Source: an uncultured Clostridia bacterium (lineage in GTDB: Bacteria > Bacillota > Clostridia > UBA1381). Taken from it: a stretch of DNA of 40,522 bases. Position 1 is the first letter of the stretch; each line of letters opens with the position of its first letter. A model generated the notes under the pieces. The model made no database searches and was not told the origin of the DNA. It saw only the letters and a program-made list of their open reading frames with translations. The position numbers were made by a program, and so were the translations under genes. Shown piece by piece: positions 23,819-33,626 of this stretch. The stretch spans positions 1 through 40,522 of the forward strand of contig CAKSFY010000007.1 of the NCBI GenBank assembly GCA_934454035.1. Direction: 5' to 3'.

Positions 23819-26800
23819 ATGAATTTTAAACGCATAATTTCATTAACGACCGCTATGTGTCTTGCCGGCGGAATTGTTTCGGCGGCGCAGCCCGAAATTG
23901 ACGCAATTAAGGCAACGGACGCGGAGGTGTTTGAAAACTTTCAGAATTATTCGAATTTGAAGACAGGAACATCGCTTGAAAATCTTGACGGCTGGAAGCT
24001 GACTCAAAGCTACGAAGGAAAAACCTGCACGCTCGAAGCCGACCCGAATGATGAAAATAATCTGTGTCTTAAATACAACACTTCGGAACCGTATACTACA
24101 CAAGCGCTGGCAACCTTTGCGCAGTATGACTTTACTCCGGTTTCGGATGATTACATACTTATAAGTGCAAAAATAAACCCGTCAATAAGCGCAAGATGGA
24201 TTTTAAATGTCCACGGCGACCCTTCAAAGGACGGCACGGTTTCATCAAGCAAAAATCCCGCGATTGAGCTTATGATAGAATCGGGTGGAAAGCTTGCCTG
24301 TGAAATCAGGGGCAACACTCCGACATGGTTCAACATTAATACGAACGGCGACAACTGGAATATCGGTGAATGGAACGATGTAGACATACTTATAAATTCA
24401 TCCGCTATGACCTTTGATGTGTACACCAACGGTTTCAAGCGCAATTCGGAGCCTATTACTCTTTCTAAGTCTTATATCACCAATAAAGGCGACAGGCTCG
24501 GAAATGTTTCGGCGATTTCCTTTGGGATAATCAGACAAGCTGCCTCCGGCAGTCTTTATATTGATGATGTTTCGGTCAACGGTATTTCCAAGGAAAGACT
24601 TGCGGAAATTGACAAGAATGATATTACAGTTCCGCAGACGATAGAAAGCGGAGCAAAGCTTGCCGCGGCAACCACATTATATAAGCTGCCGATAACATGG
24701 ACAACAGATAACGATGCTGTTTGGGTCAGCTCGGACGGAACTGTTTCGGCAAATGCCTCGGCAAACAATCAAACGGTTACATTTACTGCCAAAACAGGTG
24801 ACATACTCATCGGCACATATGAAGCAACCGTGACTGTAAATACCGCCGTGGAAACCGTTTTTTATGAGCCGTTTAATTATACAAACGGTCAAAGTATTTC
24901 GGCAGTCGGAAACGGCTGGTCAATTTCGGCAGAGGATACCGTCCCGTCGGGAGAGGGCAGCACTGCAAAGGTAATGTCCGACCCGAAAGACAGTACAAAT
25001 TCGGTTCTTGATATTGAAACTCTCACAAAGGCACACACTGCCGATAACAGATATGCCTCCGTTACGGGCGAGTTTGGCTCGGACGGCAAAAAATACTTAA
25101 TGATAGACAAAAAAGTGAATATAACAACCGATAAAAACAGGTATATATTTTATGCGGACGGCTTTTACAAAAACACCTCTACAGGTGATACAAAAAGCCG
25201 TACAATGCTTCAATTCACTTACGCTCAGGGGGATAAGCTCTGCCACCAGAACGCCGGCGGATATCAGACTCTCTCGGAAAACGGAATTACGCTCAACAAA
25301 TGGGTTGACATGAAGTTTATTATTGACTGTGCAAATCAAAGCTATAATGTATACATGGACGGCATTAAGGTAAACAGTGAGCCCGTTGCCCTTTACAGTC
25401 AATATTCCGGCGAAATTCTGACGGGTATTAAAACGCTCACCTTCGGCTCAAACAGATGGCACAACACTTCAGGTCACTATTATATAGACGACCTCACCGT
25501 TTCGGCATTCAATGATAACGGAATTGTAGAAATGGATTTGAAAAACGCAGACATTCCGACAAATACAACAGAAGATTTTGACCTTGCGTCAAACGGAGTT
25601 TTCGGGTCAAACTTTACATGGGAAAGCAGCAACAGTGATATTATTTCCGTCTCCGGCGGAAAGGCAAGCATACAGATTCCGCAAAATACAACAAGCGTTA
25701 AGCTTACGCTTACCGCCGTATACGGAGAAGCTGTAGATACCAAAGAATTTGACGTGGTTGTATTGGGTGATACCGACAGACTCAATGCAATGAACAAAAA
25801 GCTCACCGCATATGTACTGTCCGGGCAAAAGTATGTCAGCAACAGCTTTACACCCAATATTCCGGAATTTAAAGCAGGAGATATATTGGAAATAACAAGT
25901 TCCGACGCGGCAGTTTCATACGACAGTGAAAAAAATACAGTTAATATTATGCAAGGAGAAGATGATAAAATTGTTGACGTAACCGTAAAAGTAACATCGG
26001 CGCAGGGTAATTCATTTGAAAAGACGCTAAAGCTTTACATTCCTCTGCCGGCAGCGAACAGTATGTACGAGGATTTCTCCTACCCGTCTCTTGAGGGTGT
26101 TTCTGTTTCCGGTGCCGACAGCTGGACCGTTTCAAACGAGGAACCCGACATTACAAAAACAGGCGCGTCACTTTTTGTACAAAAGTCACCGGATGATGAA
26201 ACGGATTATGTCCTTGACACAAATGTCATCCGTGCACGCGATCCCAAGCTTTACGGAAATCAGTATGCTACGTGGAGCGGTAATGCGCAGCTTGCCGGCG
26301 ACGCAATAATTCAGACAAATATAAAATTTGACAACAATGCGAAAAATCAGTACATCTGGTACATTACCGGCAATATTAAAACCACCTCTGCTCAAACGAG
26401 TGCAATACTTATTCAAATGTTTATGAGCAGGGACAAAGGCATAATCCAAAATCAGCAATCGGACGGAGTGGTTACCGTTTCGGACACGCCGCTTCCGACC
26501 GGCAAATGGTTTAATGTAAAACTTGTTCTTCATTCCTCGGAGGGCAGCTATGATTTATACGTTGATAATGTAAAACAAAATGCAGGCCCAATATCGCTTT
26601 ATTCACAAATTGACGGCGGTGTTGTTACCGAAGTTACAAAAATGGAGCTGGGTGCTTCAAGATATATTGCTGATCCCGGTCATATGTACATAGACGATAT
26701 AGCAATACGCTCAAAATCTGCCGATGTTCTTGAAACGGAAGCAAAAATGCTCACTATCCCCGACACATTCATTTATGATGTTGACCTGCCGCAGACAGGA

Positions 26801-28042
26801 ATATATGAGGGAACAACCATTTCCTGGGAGTCATCAAATCCCGAAAGACTTTCGGGCGAAGGGAAGGTAAACCGCGGCTTTGGCTTAGGAAGTGAAACCG
26901 TTACGCTTACTGCAACGATTTCATCGGGAAATGCAGCAGTCAAAAAAAGCTTTGACGTAAAGGTAGTAAAAACTCCGTACTACACAACCGACAGTCTTAC
27001 CTTTGAAACGGCGGACGGAAATATCTCTTACGTTCCGACATCGGGCGGAAAAGTAAAAACATTATCTCTGACCAAATATACAACCTCCGCAGAGGATAAT
27101 GCGGCTGCAATTGTGGCAGTATACGACTCAAGTGACAGGCTTATTAAAATATCCGAACCGATTTCGGTCAAAGAATCGGGAGATTTGGCAATTGACATGC
27201 AGCTGCCCGAAAAGGACAATATGTACGCAAAAGCATTTGTATGGGATATGAAAGCTTCCGCTCCGCTCGCATACAGCTACAGTACAAAAATCAATGCCGG
27301 TACTGCAATATATACAATCGGCGATTCAACTATGCAAAGCTATGCCACACTTGAAAAAAGGCAGCAGGACAATAATATTACCGGCTGGGCACAAGTTCTT
27401 GAACTGGGCATTGACAAAACAATGTTAACGGTAGACAATCACGCGGTTTCGGGAACAAGCACACGCAGCTTTTACAATCAGGGCTACATTCATCCGGTTT
27501 ACGACTCGATTAAAGAGGGCGATTATATAATAATACAATTCGGTCACAACGACCAAAAGCCGACCGATGACCAGAAAGCATACGAAAAATATGCGCCGCT
27601 TGAAAAAGAGCATATGCTCTCCAACACGCCTGCAATCCCCGAAAAATATAAGGATTACAAGACCTATGAACAATGGCTGAGAGAGTATGCGGCGGCTGCA
27701 CGCATGAAAGGTGCTCACGTTATCTTTGCAACCTCGATTTACCGCCGCCAGTTCAACGGAGAAACACCTATTAACTCTCAGTGCGGTTATCCCGAGGCTA
27801 TGACGGCAACAGCTGCCGAGCTTAATGTTCCGGTTCTTGACCTTCACACACGCACGGGCGAGTGGATCAGCAATCTTGGCTACGATGGCAGCCTGAAATA
27901 CTTTATGGCATTCCACGGCGGTACCGATAATACTCATCTGACATATGACGGCGCCGTTGAAATTGCAAATCTTGCAATCGGTGAAATGAACAGGCTGGGA
28001 CTGCCTATCGCAAAATATACTAACCAAGTTCCCAAAAGATAA
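23819..28042 (+). CDS. Giant secreted protein with three LamG-like/Ig units and a C-terminal CE12-like acetylesterase
   Basis: 1407 residues from the ATG at 23819 (CAGGAGG eight bases upstream; the ATG at 23795 has no site and overlaps the GH2 gene). Signal peptide about 1-23. Three concanavalin-like beta-sandwiches (about 30-255, 347-570, 747-965), each ending in a YIDDxxV/I strand and preceded by DVYxxGxKxNSEPxxL-type motifs, alternate with atrophied bacterial Ig domains (WTTDND, WESSNSD, WESSNPERL). An AFVWD module (about 1055-1150) precedes the SGNH esterase (about 1160-1400): GDSTMQ (S1170), SGTSTRS, GHND, DNTHLTYDGA (D1370, H1373). CE12 enzymes deacetylate rhamnogalacturonan; xylan acetylesterase activity also occurs in the family. 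Last gene of the GH2 operon, closed by the terminator at 28061. Confidence 0.82.
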   Translation: MNFKRIISLTTAMCLAGGIVSAAQPEIDAIKATDAEVFENFQNYSNLKTGTSLENLDGWKLTQSYEGKTCTLEADPNDENNLCLKYNTSEPYTTQALATFAQYDFTPVSDDYILISAKINPSISARWILNVHGDPSKDGTVSSSKNPAIELMIESGGKLACEIRGNTPTWFNINTNGDNWNIGEWNDVDILINSSAMTFDVYTNGFKRNSEPITLSKSYITNKGDRLGNVSAISFGIIRQAASGSLYIDDVSVNGISKERLAEIDKNDITVPQTIESGAKLAAATTLYKLPITWTTDNDAVWVSSDGTVSANASANNQTVTFTAKTGDILIGTYEATVTVNTAVETVFYEPFNYTNGQSISAVGNGWSISAEDTVPSGEGSTAKVMSDPKDSTNSVLDIETLTKAHTADNRYASVTGEFGSDGKKYLMIDKKVNITTDKNRYIFYADGFYKNTSTGDTKSRTMLQFTYAQGDKLCHQNAGGYQTLSENGITLNKWVDMKFIIDCANQSYNVYMDGIKVNSEPVALYSQYSGEILTGIKTLTFGSNRWHNTSGHYYIDDLTVSAFNDNGIVEMDLKNADIPTNTTEDFDLASNGVFGSNFTWESSNSDIISVSGGKASIQIPQNTTSVKLTLTAVYGEAVDTKEFDVVVLGDTDRLNAMNKKLTAYVLSGQKYVSNSFTPNIPEFKAGDILEITSSDAAVSYDSEKNTVNIMQGEDDKIVDVTVKVTSAQGNSFEKTLKLYIPLPAANSMYEDFSYPSLEGVSVSGADSWTVSNEEPDITKTGASLFVQKSPDDETDYVLDTNVIRARDPKLYGNQYATWSGNAQLAGDAIIQTNIKFDNNAKNQYIWYITGNIKTTSAQTSAILIQMFMSRDKGIIQNQQSDGVVTVSDTPLPTGKWFNVKLVLHSSEGSYDLYVDNVKQNAGPISLYSQIDGGVVTEVTKMELGASRYIADPGHMYIDDIAIRSKSADVLETEAKMLTIPDTFIYDVDLPQTGIYEGTTISWESSNPERLSGEGKVNRGFGLGSETVTLTATISSGNAAVKKSFDVKVVKTPYYTTDSLTFETADGNISYVPTSGGKVKTLSLTKYTTSAEDNAAAIVAVYDSSDRLIKISEPISVKESGDLAIDMQLPEKDNMYAKAFVWDMKASAPLAYSYSTKINAGTAIYTIGDSTMQSYATLEKRQQDNNITGWAQVLELGIDKTMLTVDNHAVSGTSTRSFYNQGYIHPVYDSIKEGDYIIIQFGHNDQKPTDDQKAYEKYAPLEKEHMLSNTPAIPEKYKDYKTYEQWLREYAAAARMKGAHVIFATSIYRRQFNGETPINSQCGYPEAMTATAAELNVPVLDLHTRTGEWISNLGYDGSLKYFMAFHGGTDNTHLTYDGAVEIANLAIGEMNRLGLPIAKYTNQVPKR

Positions 28043-28060
28043 TATTACATATTAATTCTA

Positions 28061-28107
28061 AAATGAGCTTCAGCAAAACAGAATCGTTTTGCCGAAGCTC
28101 ATTTTTT
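28061..28107 (+). terminator. Intrinsic terminator of the plus-strand locus
   Basis: AAATGAGCTTC pairs with GAAGCTCATTT and, after one mismatch, GCAAAAC with GTTTTGC (28061-28079 / 28086-28104), 6-nt loop, then TTTT. It lies 19 bases after the esterase stop. Confidence 0.85.
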
Positions 28108-28164
28108 TGTCATTTAGAAAAACTTATGATGAACATACGCATGGGCGGTTTGGTAAGAGCGCAA

Positions 28165-28198
28165 GCAAAAAGGCGGTGCAGCAGCACCGCCTTTTTGC
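28165..28198 (-). terminator. Intrinsic terminator of the surface-protein gene
   Basis: A perfect 15-bp stem GCAAAAAGGCGGTGC / GCACCGCCTTTTTGC (28165-28179 / 28184-28198), loop AGCA. It lies 25 bases beyond the stop of the minus-strand gene at 28223. The gap 28043-28222 holds only these two terminators. Confidence 0.8.
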
Positions 28199-28222
28199 CG
28201 GGGTTTCCCCCGGTAAATAGGT

Positions 28223-31200
28223 TTATAGGTTTTTACTCTTTTTCGTGATAATAACCTTCAGCTCGTCTCCGCTCCAATCAACATCTGCGCCGAGATTTTC
28301 GGCTATGAAACGAAGCGGCGTATATGTGCGCTCGTTTTGAATGAACGCAGGACTGTCAAGTTTAACCGCTTCACCGTTTACATAAGCGGTGTCGGAATCG
28401 ATTGTAATAAGAATTGTTATATCCTCATTCTTTTCGTTTTTACCCTTAACTGTCACAAGCTTTTTATCTGCGTCCCAGTCAACGGATGCACCGAGATTTT
28501 CGGCTACAAATCTTGCCGGGAGCATTGTTCTGTCGTTGACAACTATCGGCGCAACATCATTTGTTTCACTCTTTCCGAAAACTGTCACGTCGGTCTTGCC
28601 TATTGTCAGTATAATCTGATTCTTTGACGCGTCATGAGCCGTCCATGCTGCATACAAGGTCATATTGCCTGTCACGCGCTTTGTAAAATCAAACCTTGAA
28701 GTTAATTCTTTATCGGTGTACCAGCCCTCAAAATCATATCCGTCCTTTGTCGGTGCTGCCGGCTCTTTCATCGCCGTATTTTTGAGAACAAGCTGACTTA
28801 TGAGCTTGCTTCCGCCGTTTGTATCAAAGCTTACGATATAATTTGAGTTGCCACCCAGGCTTCCGCCTCCGTGTCCTCCGGAGGGAGTATTGCCCACGCT
28901 GATCGGAACGGTCGCCTGTTTGGTGTCCGTGCCGAATGTATAGCTGACTGTCACTGCGGTTGTTCCCTCAGAAAGGGCATCCGCCGGGTCATATGTGTAA
29001 TCGTTAACCTCAACCTCGCTGCCGTCGGCAAATACCGCCGTTACAACCATGCCTGCCGGGTCAAAGCTTTCACCGATGGCATAAGCGGTCTTATTCGGCT
29101 GAACTGTAATATTGATTGCGGTCAATGTCTGTGCATCTTCTTTTTTGATTACAAATACATTTGCCGCTTCGGACATATTTCCGTTTTCGTCCTGAGCATA
29201 GAATACCATCATTTGTCCGTTTCTGTTTTCATTGTCCTCCCAATCCATGAGCAGGGTTCCGCTTATGCTGAAGCGGCCGTTTTCATCTGCCTGTGCGCTG
29301 ACGCTCGCGTCTGTGCTTGACAGTATCCTTGCATTTTTATCGGCAGTTCCGGTAAGCGTATACTCACCGTTTGTTTTATCCGCATAGAAAATATCGTTGT
29401 CAAAGGACAGAACCGAAGCCGAATCATCTTTTTCGATTACCAAATACTTTGTTGCGGTATCCGTGTAAGTTCCCATATCCTTTCGTACATCAATACGAAG
29501 CATTACAGAACCGTTGATATTGGTATTATTCATTATCCAGCTGTTTGTCTCGTTCGGATTTTCGTCTATCTGAGCGTTAAAGTCAACCGGGGTAAGCGTA
29601 TAGCTTACATTCGGCTCGCCCGAAGATACATTAATCGTCCACAAGCCGTCAATTCCTTCGCCTGCCGAGCAGGTATAGACTCCGTTTTCTTCCTCGGCAT
29701 TCTGAGTGATATAGTCTATACTATAGTGTTCGATATCCTTATAGTAAGGAATCTTCACGGCTATATTAAGTCCGAAATCGTCCGCGAACGAATACTTGGG
29801 AAGTTCTGCCTCGTTCGACTGTTTTTCAGCCGAATAAACAGGGCATGCCTTTACGGGATTTCCGCTTTCGTCCGTGTAGCTTTGCAGATACTTATAAGCC
29901 TGCACGCCGATTCTGTAAGACTCGTCTGCTTTTAAAGTATCGTTATTCTGAGTTGTTACGGGATTGCCTTCTCCGTCATATTGAACATCGAAACCGCCGA
30001 CCGTAAGCGCCATATCAAGCTTATATGTTTTGCTTGCCGCGTCATAGCTTATTCCATTAACGGCAGCGTCCTTATCAAAAGCATATCCTTTATTTGTATT
30101 AATATAATTGCCGCTTGAATCCTTTTGATAAATTGTAATCTTATATCCGTCCGCTTCGTCAACCTCGCTCCATTCGCCGTTCATAATTTCGTTGCCGATT
30201 GCCTTAATGCTCACATTTGCAGGCTCTGACGGCTGAGCGGTATTGGTATAGGATACACGTCCGAAATGCTTTTCATCAACGGGAAGAAGTATTTCTGTTT
30301 TTTCCGGAATACCTTCTTCATTTTCTATCTCTGCTTCCGCTTTTTTAAGAAGCTTTGCGGTTACATAATATTCTCCGCTCGACAGCATTGTGCCGCTTTG
30401 GGGAATTGTTTCGGAAATAGTATCGGTCACATCGGCATGGTTGATTATATAATCCGTACCGCCCTCGGTGTTTCCGAAATATGTAGCCAATACATATTCT
30501 CCGTTTTCTTCGGGATTTACAACTCTTCCGGTTAAGTCATATCCGCTGAGTGCAAGGCTTAAGCTGTCAAGCGGTTCGGATATGTTAAGGCTTGCGTCAA
30601 AATCGCCTGAAGTTGCCGTAACACTCCATACATCGCCGTTTCTGATACTGCCGTCTGCCTCGCCCAGACCTACAAGCACACACTTTTTACCGTTTGCGTT
30701 CGTTGTAGCAAACACATTTACTTCGCTTTCGTTTATAATTTCGCTGTTTTCGTTATATACAGGCTTTGTAAGCTGAATCGGAACACCGCCCTTTGAGATG
30801 GAGATTCCGTCAATAAATGCGTCGATATCGGTGTTATCATCTGCCGGAGTAATCATCATGATTACATTTGAGCCTTCTGTAAGAGTCTCACCCTCCGAAA
30901 GGTCTAATGTGACATCCTTTTGATTTACATATGCGGCATAATCCTGAGTCACAACCGCACCCAGCTCATCAACATTCATTGCCATTACTGCCAGACCGCC
31001 GTTTTCGTCGTTAAATTCTGCCGAATATCCGCTCGGCTTGTGATCCTCCCAGTTCCATTCGGGAAGCTTGCGGAATATTGATCTGATTGTGAAGCCTGCG
31101 TCATTTTCAGGGAAAATGTAGTAAACTCTGTATTTGAATATTTTCCAGTCAGCTTCCTTTTTAACTCCGCCGTATGGCTTGAAGTTCTTATATGCTGATT

Positions 31201-33622
31201 TTACTGCATTTTCAAAGCCGCCGTTAACTCTTGCGACGGTTGACGCACCGAGGTAGAAATCAAAACCTGTCGACCCCAGTTTAAGTCCGCCGATTGCACC
31301 CCAGTTATCCGGCAAGTGCATGCTGCCCCTTACTCCGCCGTTCAAATCCGCAACAACATACACCTTAGTCGGCGCGGAATAGCTGTCAAGTCCTGCAAAC
31401 GCACTTGCATCGAGTGAACCCTTTGCCTGAATTATTTTGCTCTTTTGCGGAACGCTTATATGAACACTTGCTCCTCCGAACGCATTAAGTCCGGTATAGT
31501 TTGTTCCGCCGTAACTACGGGTTTCGCCCTGAACACCCTCATATATTTCAAACTCATCTATAAGATTCAGCTTCTTCAAAAATGCTATGCCGACGTCCTC
31601 GGCTTTTAATCTGTAGCTTGCAGGGCCCAGAGTATATGTAGCCTTTGCTTCAATTACATTAAGCACCTCGCCCTTTCCGGTAATGCTGAAAGTAATCGGC
31701 GGAATTGCAAAGAAGTCGCCGTTTACCGTATCCGCAAGACCGTCAAAACCGCCGCCGGCACCCTTGATATACGCAACTATAACCGGTGAAACAAGCGGAA
31801 TTTTCGCTATCTCCGAGCCGGCATAGAAATATACCTTGTTAGGAAGAAGCATTCCCGTACGTGTTGAACGCTTCAGCTCAAGCTGCGCTTCGCTTTCGAA
31901 CAGGTCAAAAACATTCAGTTCCATTTCAAACTTGTAATAGCCCTTGAACGAATTTATTTCACCCTCAAGCTTTGCCATGTCAAGACCTATCATTTCGGAA
32001 GTATCTACTTTGCCGGTCGCATGGATACCGTTCATTTTAAAGCTGCCTCTTGCGTTTTTGCCGAAGCCGAGTTTCTCCATGGTAAACTCAGCGCCCGGGA
32101 AAATCTGAAATTCCACAACGCCCTTAAAGCTTATGCTTCCGTCCGATTTTATAAGTCCGCTGTCCGCTTTTGTTTTTGTGTTGGGAATATTAAGCGCCAT
32201 CGTTGCCGAATTTGAATCAGGATTCATATTAAGCGCTATTCCGTCTGCGGTCAGCTCCATAGAAAGTCCGTTCTCTGTTTTCGGCTGATAAAATTTAAAT
32301 GTCGGGCAGTTAAGGCTGACATTTTTAAGCTCTATACTGCCATCCTTCCCTATAGAAAAGCCGCCGTTTGCTTTAGGCCACACCGCGGTGATTGTGCCCG
32401 AGATAAGGGCAACCCCCGAGGTGAACACATAACGGTCGTTCTCATCCGTAAAGTCACCCTTTATTTCGGCAACCGGTGCACCGTACTGCCTGTTATATAT
32501 GTCCATTTCAGCAGAATACTTTGCCGTCTTAAATATAAAGCCGTCACCTTTTTTATATATGCCGAGCCTTTTTGCCGAGGTGTTTATCCTGATATTATCA
32601 TTGGGGGTAAAATTGGTTTCATCAGACTTATACAGTTCTCTGAATCCCCAGATCAGCTGAGACGCATAGGAGGGAACCTCTATACCCATAAGCTGTCTTG
32701 CAAAAGCTTCAACCGTTACATCGCCGTTTGCCGATGTTGAGAAATATTCCGGCAAGGTATATCCGTTTCGGTAACCGTCAATTTCGGGAGAATATCCGTC
32801 TTCATATTCAGGATACAAGCCCGATGTAAGCGTAAACGGATTCGCCCAGGAATATCCCCTTGTGAGAATCTCGGTTATTGCCTCATTGTTATCCATACCT
32901 GTAACAACATTCGTTCTGGTTCTCGACATTGCGCCCGGAATTGCGGTCACACTGTGAGTAAAGCCATGATTTGTATTGCCGACGGCACTGCTCATATAAA
33001 GTTCCGCTCCGTCTGCGACCGATTCATGTCCCATTCTGGCGAAGTTTTTCATGTCAACCTTATAGCGGATTGCCGCTCCTCTTTCAAAGTCGGGAGTATT
33101 TCCGTTATATCCGACTCCGACTACGGCTCTTACGCCCCATGCTCTGCCGGCATCATTTTCATCCTTTTGCTGCTGCCCGCCGGCGGTAAAGCCTGTGTCC
33201 GTTCCCTTGTCAAGGCGGACAAGCGTGTAGTATACAACCGCCTTATGCTTTCCGCCGTTTAAGATATAATCTGCCTTTATACTCTTTTGACCCGCATATT
33301 CGGAAAGAGTTACGGTTTTGCTTTGAATCGAACCCGAATCAAAATACGCATGCTGATATATTTTTTTGTTAAAAATCATATCATACGCACCCTTTTTGGT
33401 TCTTGTCGGCTGCGTAACCGTATAAGTGTCCGCGCCCTTGGTATTAATATCAAAACGAATATAATCGTTTTCCAGATATGCAAACTCGGTATTGTTGTCG
33501 GAATATGTACCCGATTTTACGCCCTGTGCATATTCCGCCGCACCCAGCATGGCAAACGCTTCATTCGGGATGCAGCAAACCAGCATGCAGAATGCAATTA
33601 ATGTGCTGATAAATCGTCTCAT
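28223..33622 (-). CDS. 1799-residue secreted surface protein with Ig, InlB and copper-amine-oxidase-N-like repeats
   Basis: Signal peptide about 1-24 (MRRFISTLIAFCMLVCCIP...). Residues about 25-900 form a long beta-rich region with no family I recognise (motifs GKGDGFIFK-like, FKGVVEFQIFPGAEF, FGGASVHISVPQKS, KVYVVADLNGGVRG). Then come Ig/FN3-like segments (about 950-1480), a bacterial Ig-like domain (about 1500-1580, ITVQPNKTAYAIGESFDPAG), an InlB-type repeat (about 1593-1662, VSFDTNGG ... GYDFEGWYTDKE), and two copper-amine-oxidase N-terminal-like repeats (about 1666-1799, NDRTMLPARFVAENLGA and NERTYTPLRFIAENLGA). Such C-terminal repeats often occur on clostridial surface proteins and probably hold them at the cell wall. 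CGGAGG lies eight bases before the ATG, overlapping the TetR stop codon, so the two genes are coupled. Likely adhesin or surface fibre; function unproven. Confidence 0.75.
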   Translation of the reverse strand: MRRFISTLIAFCMLVCCIPNEAFAMLGAAEYAQGVKSGTYSDNNTEFAYLENDYIRFDINTKGADTYTVTQPTRTKKGAYDMIFNKKIYQHAYFDSGSIQSKTVTLSEYAGQKSIKADYILNGGKHKAVVYYTLVRLDKGTDTGFTAGGQQQKDENDAGRAWGVRAVVGVGYNGNTPDFERGAAIRYKVDMKNFARMGHESVADGAELYMSSAVGNTNHGFTHSVTAIPGAMSRTRTNVVTGMDNNEAITEILTRGYSWANPFTLTSGLYPEYEDGYSPEIDGYRNGYTLPEYFSTSANGDVTVEAFARQLMGIEVPSYASQLIWGFRELYKSDETNFTPNDNIRINTSAKRLGIYKKGDGFIFKTAKYSAEMDIYNRQYGAPVAEIKGDFTDENDRYVFTSGVALISGTITAVWPKANGGFSIGKDGSIELKNVSLNCPTFKFYQPKTENGLSMELTADGIALNMNPDSNSATMALNIPNTKTKADSGLIKSDGSISFKGVVEFQIFPGAEFTMEKLGFGKNARGSFKMNGIHATGKVDTSEMIGLDMAKLEGEINSFKGYYKFEMELNVFDLFESEAQLELKRSTRTGMLLPNKVYFYAGSEIAKIPLVSPVIVAYIKGAGGGFDGLADTVNGDFFAIPPITFSITGKGEVLNVIEAKATYTLGPASYRLKAEDVGIAFLKKLNLIDEFEIYEGVQGETRSYGGTNYTGLNAFGGASVHISVPQKSKIIQAKGSLDASAFAGLDSYSAPTKVYVVADLNGGVRGSMHLPDNWGAIGGLKLGSTGFDFYLGASTVARVNGGFENAVKSAYKNFKPYGGVKKEADWKIFKYRVYYIFPENDAGFTIRSIFRKLPEWNWEDHKPSGYSAEFNDENGGLAVMAMNVDELGAVVTQDYAAYVNQKDVTLDLSEGETLTEGSNVIMMITPADDNTDIDAFIDGISISKGGVPIQLTKPVYNENSEIINESEVNVFATTNANGKKCVLVGLGEADGSIRNGDVWSVTATSGDFDASLNISEPLDSLSLALSGYDLTGRVVNPEENGEYVLATYFGNTEGGTDYIINHADVTDTISETIPQSGTMLSSGEYYVTAKLLKKAEAEIENEEGIPEKTEILLPVDEKHFGRVSYTNTAQPSEPANVSIKAIGNEIMNGEWSEVDEADGYKITIYQKDSSGNYINTNKGYAFDKDAAVNGISYDAASKTYKLDMALTVGGFDVQYDGEGNPVTTQNNDTLKADESYRIGVQAYKYLQSYTDESGNPVKACPVYSAEKQSNEAELPKYSFADDFGLNIAVKIPYYKDIEHYSIDYITQNAEEENGVYTCSAGEGIDGLWTINVSSGEPNVSYTLTPVDFNAQIDENPNETNSWIMNNTNINGSVMLRIDVRKDMGTYTDTATKYLVIEKDDSASVLSFDNDIFYADKTNGEYTLTGTADKNARILSSTDASVSAQADENGRFSISGTLLMDWEDNENRNGQMMVFYAQDENGNMSEAANVFVIKKEDAQTLTAINITVQPNKTAYAIGESFDPAGMVVTAVFADGSEVEVNDYTYDPADALSEGTTAVTVSYTFGTDTKQATVPISVGNTPSGGHGGGSLGGNSNYIVSFDTNGGSKLISQLVLKNTAMKEPAAPTKDGYDFEGWYTDKELTSRFDFTKRVTGNMTLYAAWTAHDASKNQIILTIGKTDVTVFGKSETNDVAPIVVNDRTMLPARFVAENLGASVDWDADKKLVTVKGKNEKNEDITILITIDSDTAYVNGEAVKLDSPAFIQNERTYTPLRFIAENLGADVDWSGDELKVIITKKSKNL

Positions 33623-33626
33623 TTTA

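Noticed and set aside
28043..28222. Small plus-strand ORF at 28063-28248
   Set aside because: It runs through two terminator stems, has no ribosome site and resembles no protein.
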